Shown here in pieces: positions 6,851 through 14,388 of a DNA stretch of 64,000 nucleotides. This DNA is from Alkalicella caledoniensis. Its GTDB lineage: Bacteria > Bacillota > Proteinivoracia > Proteinivoracales > Proteinivoracaceae. The translations under genes were made by a program, and so were the position numbers. Within the stretch, counting starts at the first letter, position 1, and each line of letters starts with the position of its first letter. Under the pieces are notes generated by a model. It ran no database searches, was not told where the DNA came from, and was given only the letters and a program-made list of their open reading frames with translations. The stretch is taken from positions 2,852,001-2,916,000 of the forward strand of contig NZ_CP058559.1 in assembly GCF_014467015.1 (NCBI RefSeq), given 5' to 3'.

Positions 6851-8752
6851 GTGATCAATATAGAAAAACTAAAATCCATAACCACCACCCTTGGAACTAG
6901 GAACAATAGCAAAGTCCTAGAAGAAGAAATATATTACAATACCGCTAAAAATTTTGGAACAAGACTTAATATAACAAGTTTTGATATGCTAACTGAAAAA
7001 ATGTCTGAGTTAGGCATAGGACAGGTACGCATAACACTAATATCAGATAGTAAAATAATAGTCCAACTTCATGAATGTTTTACCTGCGGTGAAATGGAAT
7101 ACAGGGGAGAATCTATATGCTACTTTGAAGGTGGGATTCTAGCAGGGGCAATCAGTAGTATACTTGGTCGAAACATGGATGCAGTGGAAACTAACTGCCA
7201 TGCCCTAGGGGACAATTATTGTGAATTTAAAGTAACTCCTGAAAAAATACAAGAAACTGATTTAGACATAAACAAAAAAGATGACAACATGGTAAATTTA
7301 GCTCTTCATTCTTTAAGGCTTGCTAAAAACTACAGCAGAGTAGAGCACAAAACTAAGGAATTTCACTATAAAAATCAAAGGTTAAACCAAGCACTAAAAA
7401 GAGCATTGGAAATAAACAACTCCAACAAAACTATTTTGGATAATATGCCAAATTTCTTAGCAATGATAGATAACAATGGAGTTGTAATAAAAATTAACAA
7501 GCAATACAGTGAATTTCTTAAAACCTCATCAAGTGAGATTGAAAATAAGAATGTGAATACCCTTGGATGGAAATCAAAGTACAAGGATGTATTAAACAAT
7601 GGAAATTCAGAAATTTGGCAGGAACAAATCGGAAAAGAAGAGTTCATAATCTTTGAAAGTCCTGTGACAGAAGGAAATGGTGTTCTAAGACAACTCATAC
7701 CAACTGACTCTGAGTTTGTAAAACTAATGTTTGACAAAATCTCCTTCCTAGAGAGGGAGATGAAATACTATAAAAACAAAGCAGTTGCAAAGAGTAGTGA
7801 AACAACGAGTATAGATGATTTATCTGTATCTTCACAAAGTATGAAAGAAGTAATCCCCTACATGAAAAAGGTTTCTAAAACAGATGCCACTGTTCTGCTG
7901 AGGGGAGAGAGTGGTACTGGAAAAACAATGTTCGCTAAAGCTATCCATAAAGAAAGCCACAGAAAAAATAGCCCATTTATTTGTATAGATTGTACTACAA
8001 TCCCTGAAAACTTCTTTGAGGCAGAGCTTTTTGGATACGAGCCAGGTGCTTTTACAGGAGCCAACAAAAATGGGAAAATTGGAAAGTTAGAGCTGGCCCA
8101 TGGAGGAACAGTATTCCTCGATGAGATAGGAGAGATACCATTAGAAACACAAGCAAAGCTTTTGCGTTTCCTTCAAGAAAAAGAATTCGAGAGAATAGGT
8201 GCCATATCAACAAAAAAGGTAGATGTCAGAATTATTGCTGCCACAAATCAAGACCTAGAAGTAATGATTAGTAACGGCAAATTTAGAAAAGACCTATACT
8301 ATAGGCTCAATGTAATCAACATAAACCTTCCTCCTTTAAGGGAGAGGTTAGAGGAGATTCCTGCATTAGTAGATAAAATACTCCTAGACTTCTGTAAAGA
8401 AGTGGGACTAAACATAAAAGAATTCCAAGAACAGGGGCTGAAAGAACTTATACACTACCATTGGCCAGGCAACATCAGGGAACTTGAAAACCTTGTAAAA
8501 AGGCTGGCGATAAATAGTGAACATAGTACAATAACAAAGGAAGAAGTTGTAAAAGAAATTCAAAAAACCAAAAAAAATGTAAATCTGGGGATAAACAATC
8601 CCGTTACAGATTTAAAAGAGCTAACAGAAAAAGACCAGATTCTAAAAGTTTTAGAGGAACACAACTTCAACAAGACTTCAGCAGCAGACGAGTTAGGTAT
8701 AACAAGACAGACTCTGTATAATAAAATAAAAAGATATGAAATTGAATGTTAA
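6851..8752 (+). CDS. Sigma-54-dependent activator with V4R and PAS sensor domains
   Basis: A 633-residue enhancer-binding protein. Residues about 40-128 form a V4R domain like that of XylR/DmpR/MopR. C90, E113, C116 and C124 match the spacing of the MopR structural zinc site (C155, E178, C181, C189), and an additional C76-x-x-C79 pair is present. A PAS domain follows at about 200-290. The AAA+ domain has Walker A GESGTGKT, GAFTGA (sigma-54 contact), Walker B GGTVFLDEIGE and the arginine-finger region PPLRERLEEIP. A Fis-type HTH ends the protein (ILKVLEEHNFNKTSAADELGITR). The GTG start follows GGGAGG. It lies directly upstream of cooF, which has a consensus sigma-54 promoter, so it very probably activates the CO dehydrogenase operon. 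The ligand is unknown. CO, redox state or a small aromatic are all possible. Confidence 0.92.
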   Translation: MINIEKLKSITTTLGTRNNSKVLEEEIYYNTAKNFGTRLNITSFDMLTEKMSELGIGQVRITLISDSKIIVQLHECFTCGEMEYRGESICYFEGGILAGAISSILGRNMDAVETNCHALGDNYCEFKVTPEKIQETDLDINKKDDNMVNLALHSLRLAKNYSRVEHKTKEFHYKNQRLNQALKRALEINNSNKTILDNMPNFLAMIDNNGVVIKINKQYSEFLKTSSSEIENKNVNTLGWKSKYKDVLNNGNSEIWQEQIGKEEFIIFESPVTEGNGVLRQLIPTDSEFVKLMFDKISFLEREMKYYKNKAVAKSSETTSIDDLSVSSQSMKEVIPYMKKVSKTDATVLLRGESGTGKTMFAKAIHKESHRKNSPFICIDCTTIPENFFEAELFGYEPGAFTGANKNGKIGKLELAHGGTVFLDEIGEIPLETQAKLLRFLQEKEFERIGAISTKKVDVRIIAATNQDLEVMISNGKFRKDLYYRLNVININLPPLRERLEEIPALVDKILLDFCKEVGLNIKEFQEQGLKELIHYHWPGNIRELENLVKRLAINSEHSTITKEEVVKEIQKTKKNVNLGINNPVTDLKELTEKDQILKVLEEHNFNKTSAADELGITRQTLYNKIKRYEIEC

Positions 8753-8762
8753 CTGAAAGTGT

Positions 8763-8810
8763 AAAAGTGTCAAATAAATTTTACAATTGTAAAATTTATT
8801 TGACACTTTT
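8763..8810. promoter_or_regulatory. Perfect 48-bp palindrome: terminator and/or activator site
   Basis: Each half is 24 bases, starting aaaagtgtcaaataaatttt, and the two halves are exact reverse complements. It is 11 bp after the activator's stop codon and is followed by TTATT, so it could be the terminator. It also lies 48-95 bp upstream of the -24/-12 promoter, a distance typical of enhancer sites. Confidence 0.7.
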
Positions 8811-8855
8811 TTATTCTACATTACATTTTTTGTAGCTATTGCAGTACTTTTTACC

Positions 8856-8873
8856 TTGGCATAAAAATTGCGT
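8856..8873 (+). promoter_or_regulatory. Sigma-54 (-24/-12) promoter of the CO dehydrogenase operon
   Basis: TTGGCATAAAAATTGCG has GG and GC with exactly 10 bases between them, matching TGGCAC-N5-TTGC. It is about 57 bp before the cooF start, and the adjacent upstream gene encodes an activator with GAFTGA. Confidence 0.85.
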
Positions 8874-8928
8874 TTATATATTGGTAATTACAATTTTCTA
8901 ATATGACCTTCAAAAAAGGAGTGGTTCT

Positions 8929-9411
8929 ATGAAAGTATCAATTGAGTCAAAGGTTAAGTTTCTAGCTACAAATCCAGACCTCTGTCTAGGATGCAGAAGC
9001 TGCGAACTAGCCTGCGGTGCAGGTAAAGCGGCAAAATACACCCCTGAAGAAAGAAACTCTAAACGACCCATAGTACCTAGCATAATAGTTACTCAAGCCC
9101 AAGGCCTAAACAAAAAAATCCCAGCATACTGCAGGCACTGTGAAAACTCCTTTTGCTTGCAGCTATGTCCAGCCAAAGCTATCACCCGCGAACATGGTGC
9201 AGTGAAAATAAATGACGACAAATGTACAGGCTGTGGCATCTGTGAACAAGGCTGCCCCTACGGAGTAATAACAATGACTTCATATAAAGTAAATGAAAGA
9301 ACTAAAACCCTAGCAAACAAATGCGACCTATGTTTAGACAGACAGATAAATGACAGAACACCACTATGCTACACAGCATGCCCAACAAAGGCAATAACCC
9401 TACACTCCTAA
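8929..9411 (+). CDS. cooF: CooF-like 4Fe-4S ferredoxin
   Basis: A 160-residue iron-sulfur protein that passes electrons between CO dehydrogenase and its partner. Sixteen cysteines fall in four clusters of the DmsB/HycB/CooF type: CLGCRSCELAC at the start, CRHCENSFCLQLCPAKAI, CTGCGICEQGCPYG in the middle and CDLCLDRQ...CYTACPTKAI at the end. Together these can bind four [4Fe-4S] clusters. The ATG follows AAAAAAGGAG with a spacing of about 9 bases. It is first in the operon behind the sigma-54 promoter, and cooS follows after 185 bp. The final acceptor is not in this window: no hydrogenase or acetyl-CoA synthase subunit is adjacent. Electrons may therefore go to a general ferredoxin or NAD(P)+ oxidoreductase. 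Confidence 0.92.
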   Translation: MKVSIESKVKFLATNPDLCLGCRSCELACGAGKAAKYTPEERNSKRPIVPSIIVTQAQGLNKKIPAYCRHCENSFCLQLCPAKAITREHGAVKINDDKCTGCGICEQGCPYGVITMTSYKVNERTKTLANKCDLCLDRQINDRTPLCYTACPTKAITLHS

Positions 9412-9448
9412 ACAGTTGCAACCAACCCCCTAATCACACCATTGTAGC

Positions 9449-9480
9449 CCATCCCTTTAGGGTGGGCTGACCACCACTGG
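9449..9480 (+). repeat. Hairpin repeat between cooF and cooS, variant stem
   Basis: tgtag is followed by the stem cccatccc-tttag-ggtgggctg and then accac. The layout is that of the dispersed hairpin family, with a different stem. Confidence 0.45.
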
Positions 9481-9490
9481 CAACAATATT

Positions 9491-9533
9491 ACAGTAGGGG
9501 CAGGGCTCCGAACCTGCCCGGACCCACAAAAAT
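9491..9533 (+). repeat. Dispersed hairpin repeat, copy 3 (cooF-cooS gap)
   Basis: It starts acagtaggggcagggctccg and ends gcccggacccacaaaaa. The copy lies inside a probable transcription unit, so its RNA form would be a hairpin between cooF and cooS. It could affect mRNA processing or the relative expression of the two genes. That effect is inference. Confidence 0.65.
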
Positions 9534-9596
9534 AACCCAAGCTTCACTTCAATTCTTGGAAAGTCAATGTTTAATAAAAAAAGGGAGGATTCAAAA

Positions 9597-11519
9597 ATGA
9601 GCAAATGCCATAACCTTTCAAACCAATGCCTAATAGATAAGGCACAAAACGAAAAAATCGATCTAGTTTGGGATCGTTACGAAAAAATGCTACCCCTTTG
9701 CGGATTCGGAGAAAAAGGAATCTGCTGTAGAATATGTATGAAAGGACCATGCCGTATAGATCCATTTGGCAACGGTCCACAAGAAGGAATATGTGGTGCC
9801 AATGCAGACACCATAGTTGCTAGAAACCTAGTGAGAATGATGGCAGCAGGAGCTGCATCCCATGCATCCCATGGTAAAGAAATAGCTAAGACCCTACTAA
9901 ATGTAGGTAGACAAACAGCTAAAAACTACTCCATTAAAGACCCAGAAAAACTAAAAGCCATAGCAAAAAATATAAACATTGATATTGAAGGCAAAGATAT
10001 CCACCAAATAGCTCGGGAAGTAGCATATGAAAGTCTAATGGACTACTCCCGTTTCGAAGAAGATACATGCACATGGTTAACTAACACAATAACCAAGTCA
10101 AGACTAGAAAAACTAGAAGGATTAGGTGTAGCGCTAAACAATATCGAATCATCTGTAGCAGACATCATGTCAAGGACACACCTAGGTACAGACGCAGACC
10201 CAATAAACCTACTACTAGCAGGTATGAAAACATCCCTAGGTGACTATACAGGCATGCAGATTTCAACACATCTATCAGATGTTCTATTCGGAACACCAGA
10301 ACCTGTAATAAGTACTGCAAATCTAGGTGTTATCAAAAAAGACGCTGTAAACATAGCAGTACACGGCCATAACCCATTATTAAGTGAAATTATTGTAGAT
10401 GTTGTTGACGAACTAAACCATGAAGCTATAGCTGCAGGAGCCACTGCAGGTATCAACATAGTTGGTGTATGTTGTACAGGTAATGAAGTACTTCTAAGAA
10501 GGGGTATTCCCATGGCATCAAACTACCTGTCCCAAGAACTTACAATCCTAACAGGTGCCTTAGAAGCAATGGTTGTTGACGTACAATGTATCATGCCATC
10601 ATTATCTAAAATTGCTTCATGTTATCATACAAAAATGTTTACAACCATGCCAGAAGCTAAAATCCCAGGAGCTACCCACCTAGAACTACACGACGAGCAT
10701 GCCCTAGAAAATGCAAGAGATATTGTTCGTCAATCCATCGAAGCATTCAAAAGAAGGGATGAAAGTAAGATACTAATACCAGAAGAGAAAAGCAATATTA
10801 TAGCAGGTTTTAGTACTGAATCCATCGTAAACCTACTGAGCAAAATAGACAGTGAAAAACCACTACGTCCAATAATAGACAATATAGTCAACGGAAACAT
10901 CCGTGGAGTAGTGCTATTTGCAGGATGTAACAACGTAAAAGTCACCCAAGACTATAACTTTGTGCACATGGCAAAGAAATTACTTGAAAACAATATCCTA
11001 ATCCTTGCAACAGGCTGTGGAGCTGGCGCATTTGCTAAAAACTCACTAATGAACTCCGAAGCCACCAAAGAGTATGCAGGAGAAAGCCTAAAAGCTGTAC
11101 TGACACTTCTAGGAAAAGAAGCAGGACTAGATGTTCCCCTTCCACCAATCCTTCACATGGGATCCTGTGTAGACAACAGTAGAGGTGTAGATCTTGCAGT
11201 AGCCCTTGCAAATGAACTGGGTGTTGATCTAAACCAACTACCACTAGTTGCATCAGCTCCTGAAGTAATGAGTGAAAAAGCCATAGCCATCGGTACATGG
11301 GTAACAGGACTAGGAGTTCCAGTTCACATCGGACTTATGCCTCCAGTTGAAGGAAGTCCCCTTGTGGCAAATGTACTAACTGAAGGGTTAAAAGATGTTG
11401 TTGATGGGTACTTTATAGTAGAAGGAGACCCACTTACAGCTGCGGATAAACTAACCCAAGTAATTGAAGAAAAGAGAGCGGCACTAAACATTCCTTCTGC
11501 AGTGAAGGAGGAAAAATAA
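9597..11519 (+). CDS. cooS: Anaerobic Ni-Fe carbon monoxide dehydrogenase catalytic subunit
   Basis: A 640-residue enzyme that oxidises CO with water to CO2, protons and two electrons. The N-terminal cysteine block CGFGEKGICCRICMKGPC plus ICGA supplies the D and B clusters. C-cluster ligands are all visible: the histidine motif VHGHNP (about 255-260), C293 (CCTGNE), C331 (DVQC), C444 (FAGCNN), C474 (TGCGAG) and C524 (GSCVDN). SEKAIAIG carries the catalytic lysine. Spacing agrees with CooS-II of Carboxydothermus to within a few residues. GGGAGG precedes the ATG at 9597, so I reject the longer frame from 9567. The next gene starts one base after the stop codon. No acetyl-CoA synthase genes are adjacent, so this looks like a monofunctional CooS. 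Confidence 0.97.
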   Translation: MSKCHNLSNQCLIDKAQNEKIDLVWDRYEKMLPLCGFGEKGICCRICMKGPCRIDPFGNGPQEGICGANADTIVARNLVRMMAAGAASHASHGKEIAKTLLNVGRQTAKNYSIKDPEKLKAIAKNINIDIEGKDIHQIAREVAYESLMDYSRFEEDTCTWLTNTITKSRLEKLEGLGVALNNIESSVADIMSRTHLGTDADPINLLLAGMKTSLGDYTGMQISTHLSDVLFGTPEPVISTANLGVIKKDAVNIAVHGHNPLLSEIIVDVVDELNHEAIAAGATAGINIVGVCCTGNEVLLRRGIPMASNYLSQELTILTGALEAMVVDVQCIMPSLSKIASCYHTKMFTTMPEAKIPGATHLELHDEHALENARDIVRQSIEAFKRRDESKILIPEEKSNIIAGFSTESIVNLLSKIDSEKPLRPIIDNIVNGNIRGVVLFAGCNNVKVTQDYNFVHMAKKLLENNILILATGCGAGAFAKNSLMNSEATKEYAGESLKAVLTLLGKEAGLDVPLPPILHMGSCVDNSRGVDLAVALANELGVDLNQLPLVASAPEVMSEKAIAIGTWVTGLGVPVHIGLMPPVEGSPLVANVLTEGLKDVVDGYFIVEGDPLTAADKLTQVIEEKRAALNIPSAVKEEK

Positions 11520-11696
11520 ATGAACTTTGATCTAACACAGTACGACAACATCAAGAACTGTCCTAAGTGCAAAGAGCCGATCAAGTCAATAAAGCTTAGC
11601 TATATACAGAAGAAAATAGAAAATATAACGGAAGATCAACTAGAAAATCTAAAACTCTGCAGCAGGTGTAAAAGAATGAACTACACTCAAGACTAA
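11520..11696 (+). CDS. 58-residue two-CxxC zinc-ribbon-like protein between cooS and cooC
   Basis: A short frame with strong gene signals: GGAGG inside the end of cooS lies eight bases before its ATG. It is flush with cooS, and cooC follows after 11 bases. The protein has CPKC at residues 14-17 and CSRC at 47-50, separated by a lysine-rich, probably helical linker (SYIQKKIENITEDQLENLKL). Two CxxC knuckles suggest a treble-clef or zinc-ribbon site. Rubredoxin-like iron binding is less likely because the CPxCG context is missing. It does not resemble CooT or the His-rich CooJ as I know them. A role in CO dehydrogenase maturation or metal handling follows only from its place between cooS and cooC. 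Confidence 0.75.
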   Translation: MNFDLTQYDNIKNCPKCKEPIKSIKLSYIQKKIENITEDQLENLKLCSRCKRMNYTQD

Positions 11697-11707
11697 GGAG
11701 GAATTCC

Positions 11708-12469
11708 ATGAAAATAGCCGTTACAGGAAAAGGTGGTGTGGGTAAAACCACAATATCAGCCATGATGGCGAGAAGACTGGCGGAAAAAGGATACAAAGTC
11801 CTAGCAATAGATGCCGATGCCGATGCAAACTTTGCAGCAGCCCTGGGCATAGAAATCAAAGAAGAGAACATTAGACCCATATCGGAAATGAAAGAACTAG
11901 TGGAAGAAAAAATGGGCTCAGGAGAAGGAGCACAAGGCCTATACACACTGAACCCCTTTGTGGGCGATATCCCAGAACGTTTCTCACTGCATCACAAAGG
12001 TGTGGACTTCCTAGCCGTAGGAACAGTAAAAACAGGTGGATCAGGCTGCTACTGCGCTGATAATAAACTCCTAAAAAGACTGCTAAACCATATAGTCCTA
12101 AAAAGAGAAGAAACAGTAATCATAGACATGGAAGCAGGGCTAGAACATCTATCTAGAGGAACAGCCCAAGGTATAGACGCATTTATAGTGGTGGTAGAAC
12201 CAGGACAAAGAAGTCTAGAGACAGCAGTAAACGTACAAAAGATGGCTAAAGAAATAGGTGTAAACAAAGTTTACGCCATAGCAAACAAAGTCAGAGGAGA
12301 AGAAGAGCTGGACCTAATCAAGACCTACCTCAAAGACATAGAACTACTATCCCACATCCCATACAACACAAACATCTCCCTGGCAGATCTACAAGGAAAA
12401 TCCCCTGCAGACCTAGCAGACCAACAAACTATCAACACAATAGATACAATCATAGAAAAATTGAAGTAA
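11708..12469 (+). CDS. cooC: CooC-type CO dehydrogenase maturation ATPase
   Basis: A 253-residue MinD/SIMIBI-class P-loop ATPase that helps insert nickel into the C-cluster. The deviant Walker A is GKGGVGKTT near the N-terminus, and LAIDADADANFAAALG follows as switch I. C114-x-C116 (GSGCYCADNK) is the metal-binding CxC of CooC, which binds Ni or Zn at the dimer interface. IIDMEAGLEHLSRGT is the Walker B/switch II region. AAGGAGGAATTCC precedes the ATG. It is the last gene of the sigma-54 operon, and a strong terminator follows. The family assignment is secure because both the CxC and the cooS linkage are present. Confidence 0.95.
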   Translation: MKIAVTGKGGVGKTTISAMMARRLAEKGYKVLAIDADADANFAAALGIEIKEENIRPISEMKELVEEKMGSGEGAQGLYTLNPFVGDIPERFSLHHKGVDFLAVGTVKTGGSGCYCADNKLLKRLLNHIVLKREETVIIDMEAGLEHLSRGTAQGIDAFIVVVEPGQRSLETAVNVQKMAKEIGVNKVYAIANKVRGEEELDLIKTYLKDIELLSHIPYNTNISLADLQGKSPADLADQQTINTIDTIIEKLK

Positions 12470-12470
12470 C

Positions 12471-12503
12471 AAAAAGGGCACTCCGTCAAAGAGTGCCCTT
12501 TTA
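12471..12503 (+). terminator. Intrinsic terminator of the CO dehydrogenase operon
   Basis: Stem aaaagggcactc / gagtgccctttt with loop cgtcaaa directly follows cooC. Confidence 0.9.
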
Positions 12504-12634
12504 ATATTACTTAAGCAAAGGTTAAACTTCCAAGACTTTAGCTAGGAGCTAACCTTCAACAATTGTACAGTAGAAATTCACCATGGGCTGCTGCACAGGC
12601 CATATATACTTAACTAAACTGTCATACTGATTTA

Positions 12635-13381
12635 CTACTGCTGGGTCAAAATCAACGGACCATCCTTAGTAATAGCTATGGTATGCTCATACTGAGCAGA
12701 CAACTTCCCATCTAGAGTCCTAGCTGTCCAGCCATTACCATCCATCTTTGACTTCCAAGTTCCTACATTGACCATAGGCTCTATGGTAATTACCATACCC
12801 TCTTGTAATCGAATCCCCCTACCAGGTTTGCCATAATGCAAAATGGTTGGTTCTTCGTGTATGGTTTTACCAATACCATGACCAGTAAACTCTCGAACCA
12901 CACTAAAATTATTGGCCTCCACATAACTTTGGATAGCATGACCAATATCCTGAGCCCTATTTCCAATCTTAGCCTGCTCAATTCCCTTATAAAGTGAAGC
13001 CTCAGTAACCTCAAGTAACCTCTTTGTATCCTCAGTGATTGAACCCACAACATGGGTCCATGCAGAATCCGCCAAAGCGCCGTTCAGATTAACAACACAG
13101 TCAATAGTCACGATATCACCTGATTTAAGTGGGGTTTCTCGGGGAAAGCCATGACAGATTTCATCATTTATAGAAGCACAAGTAGCAAATTCATAACCCC
13201 TATACCCCTTCTGCTCAGGGGTAGCACCATGTGCTTTAAGATAATCCTCCACAAACCTATCTATATCCATAGTAGACATGCCAGGCTTAATGGCCTTAGC
13301 AATCTCCCTATGGCAAGCTGCAAGTATCTGACCTGCTTTATACATATTGCTAATCTCCCGTTCGCTCTTTAATATAATCAT
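12635..13381 (-). CDS. map: Type I methionine aminopeptidase
   Basis: A 248-residue enzyme that removes the initiator methionine from new proteins. The pita-bread fold residues are visible: TIDCVV and LADSAW supply the two aspartates, FTGHGIG supplies the histidine, and TIEPM and QYEHTIAIT supply the two glutamates, giving the dinuclear metal site. The substrate histidine is in EICHGFPRE. There is no N-terminal zinc-finger extension. AAGGAG precedes the ATG. It is not in the usual ribosomal-protein cluster (adk-map-infA), so it is probably a second, stand-alone copy, which many Clostridia carry. That inference cannot be tested from this window. The upstream 13382-13676 gap holds no gene that I can see. 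Confidence 0.93.
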   Translation of the reverse strand: MIILKSEREISNMYKAGQILAACHREIAKAIKPGMSTMDIDRFVEDYLKAHGATPEQKGYRGYEFATCASINDEICHGFPRETPLKSGDIVTIDCVVNLNGALADSAWTHVVGSITEDTKRLLEVTEASLYKGIEQAKIGNRAQDIGHAIQSYVEANNFSVVREFTGHGIGKTIHEEPTILHYGKPGRGIRLQEGMVITIEPMVNVGTWKSKMDGNGWTARTLDGKLSAQYEHTIAITKDGPLILTQQ

Positions 13382-13676
13382 AAAGATCTCACTCCTTACC
13401 TCGAATATCCAATAATTACTATTATATCATAATGTACTAAACCACGAAAAGCATCAGGCATACATAAACCCAACCATAAATCCCTTGTAGGGTCGTCGTA
13501 TACCTCCCTGACTACATAAATAGCATTCATGAATACCCTTACAAACTTAGAGTCTAAGTAAATGTATAACAACCACCCCCAATGACAAAATAAATAAGAC
13601 TCAAAATTTCCAATTCACCCTTACTGCCCTTCGCACCAGAGATGAGATCTGCGACCAATAAGAAAGGAGTTTCCAC
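13382..13676. other. Intergenic stretch without a recognised gene
   Basis: Between divergent map and the DUF4126 gene. It contains tgtagggtcgtcgtatacc near 13490, which may be a decayed hairpin repeat, and nothing else that I can support. Confidence 0.4.
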
Positions 13677-14240
13677 ATGCTACTAAACCTATTAACAGGC
13701 ATAGGCCTAAGCACAGCTACTGGTTTTCGGGTATTTATCCCCTTACTAACAATGAATCTAGCCACATATTTTGGTTACATACAACCACCACAAAACCTAG
13801 AGTGGATAACATCACCTCAGGCTCTTATAATTCTAATAATAGCTACAATAGTAGAATTTATTGCCTATGAGATTCCATGGTTTAACAACATAGTAAACAT
13901 GCTAAGTATCCCCTTTGCCACAATAGCTGGGGTTATTCTAACAGCATCGTTTTTAACTGACATAAACCCAGTCCAGCAATGGGCCCTTGCCATAATAGCT
14001 GGTGGTGGCACTGCACTGGCAACAGACATATTTAGTAACACAGCACATGTGGCACTGACAACAACCACAGCAGGGACTGCAAACCCAGCCCTTGCCCTAA
14101 TAGAAACAATTATAACAATAATCATATCCATAGTAGTTATAATAGCCATCACAATACCCATAGCCCTAATCATAATCCCAATTGTAATCAAAATCTTTAG
14201 GTCTACAGTAAAGAAAAAGAAGAAAGTTACAGTAAGATGA
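13677..14240 (+). CDS. DUF4126-like membrane protein
   Basis: A 187-residue integral membrane protein with about five hydrophobic segments. The N-terminal LTGIGLSTATGFRVFIPLL matches the start typical of DUF4126 proteins. Later segments are isoleucine- and alanine-rich, and the protein ends in a strongly basic KKKKKVTVR tail, which should remain cytoplasmic. AGAAAGGAG precedes the ATG. It appears to be a single gene, and a dispersed hairpin repeat overlaps the stop codon. The biochemical role of the family is unknown. The sequence shows no enzyme motif. Confidence 0.8.
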   Translation: MLLNLLTGIGLSTATGFRVFIPLLTMNLATYFGYIQPPQNLEWITSPQALIILIIATIVEFIAYEIPWFNNIVNMLSIPFATIAGVILTASFLTDINPVQQWALAIIAGGGTALATDIFSNTAHVALTTTTAGTANPALALIETIITIIISIVVIIAITIPIALIIIPIVIKIFRSTVKKKKKVTVR

Positions 14241-14275
14241 GGCAGGGCTCCGAACCTGCCGGGACATACAAAACT
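14239..14275 (+). repeat. Dispersed hairpin repeat, copy 4
   Basis: gaggcagggctccgaacctgccgggaca is followed by tacaaaac. It nearly matches copy 3 and begins at the stop codon of the DUF4126 gene. Confidence 0.6.
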
Positions 14276-14329
14276 TAACCCAAATCCAAAAAGTATAACA
14301 ATTGTACAAAAATGTACCCTTTCCTTTTA

Positions 14330-14358
14330 TTGACAGTAAATTGGGAGCATGATAACAT
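14330..14358 (+). promoter_or_regulatory. Sigma-A-type promoter of the kinase gene
   Basis: TTGACA at 14330-14335 and TAACAT at 14353-14358 have a 17-bp spacer, about 30 bp before the start codon. Confidence 0.65.
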
Positions 14359-14388
14359 TTACCCAACAAGTGGGAGTGGGTGATAAAA

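Noticed and set aside
10244-11584. Several minus-strand ORFs across cooS
   Set aside because: They are shadows of the well-supported plus-strand gene and show no ribosome sites or family motifs.
12049-12267. Minus-strand ORF inside cooC
   Set aside because: It is a frame shadow of the well-conserved ATPase.
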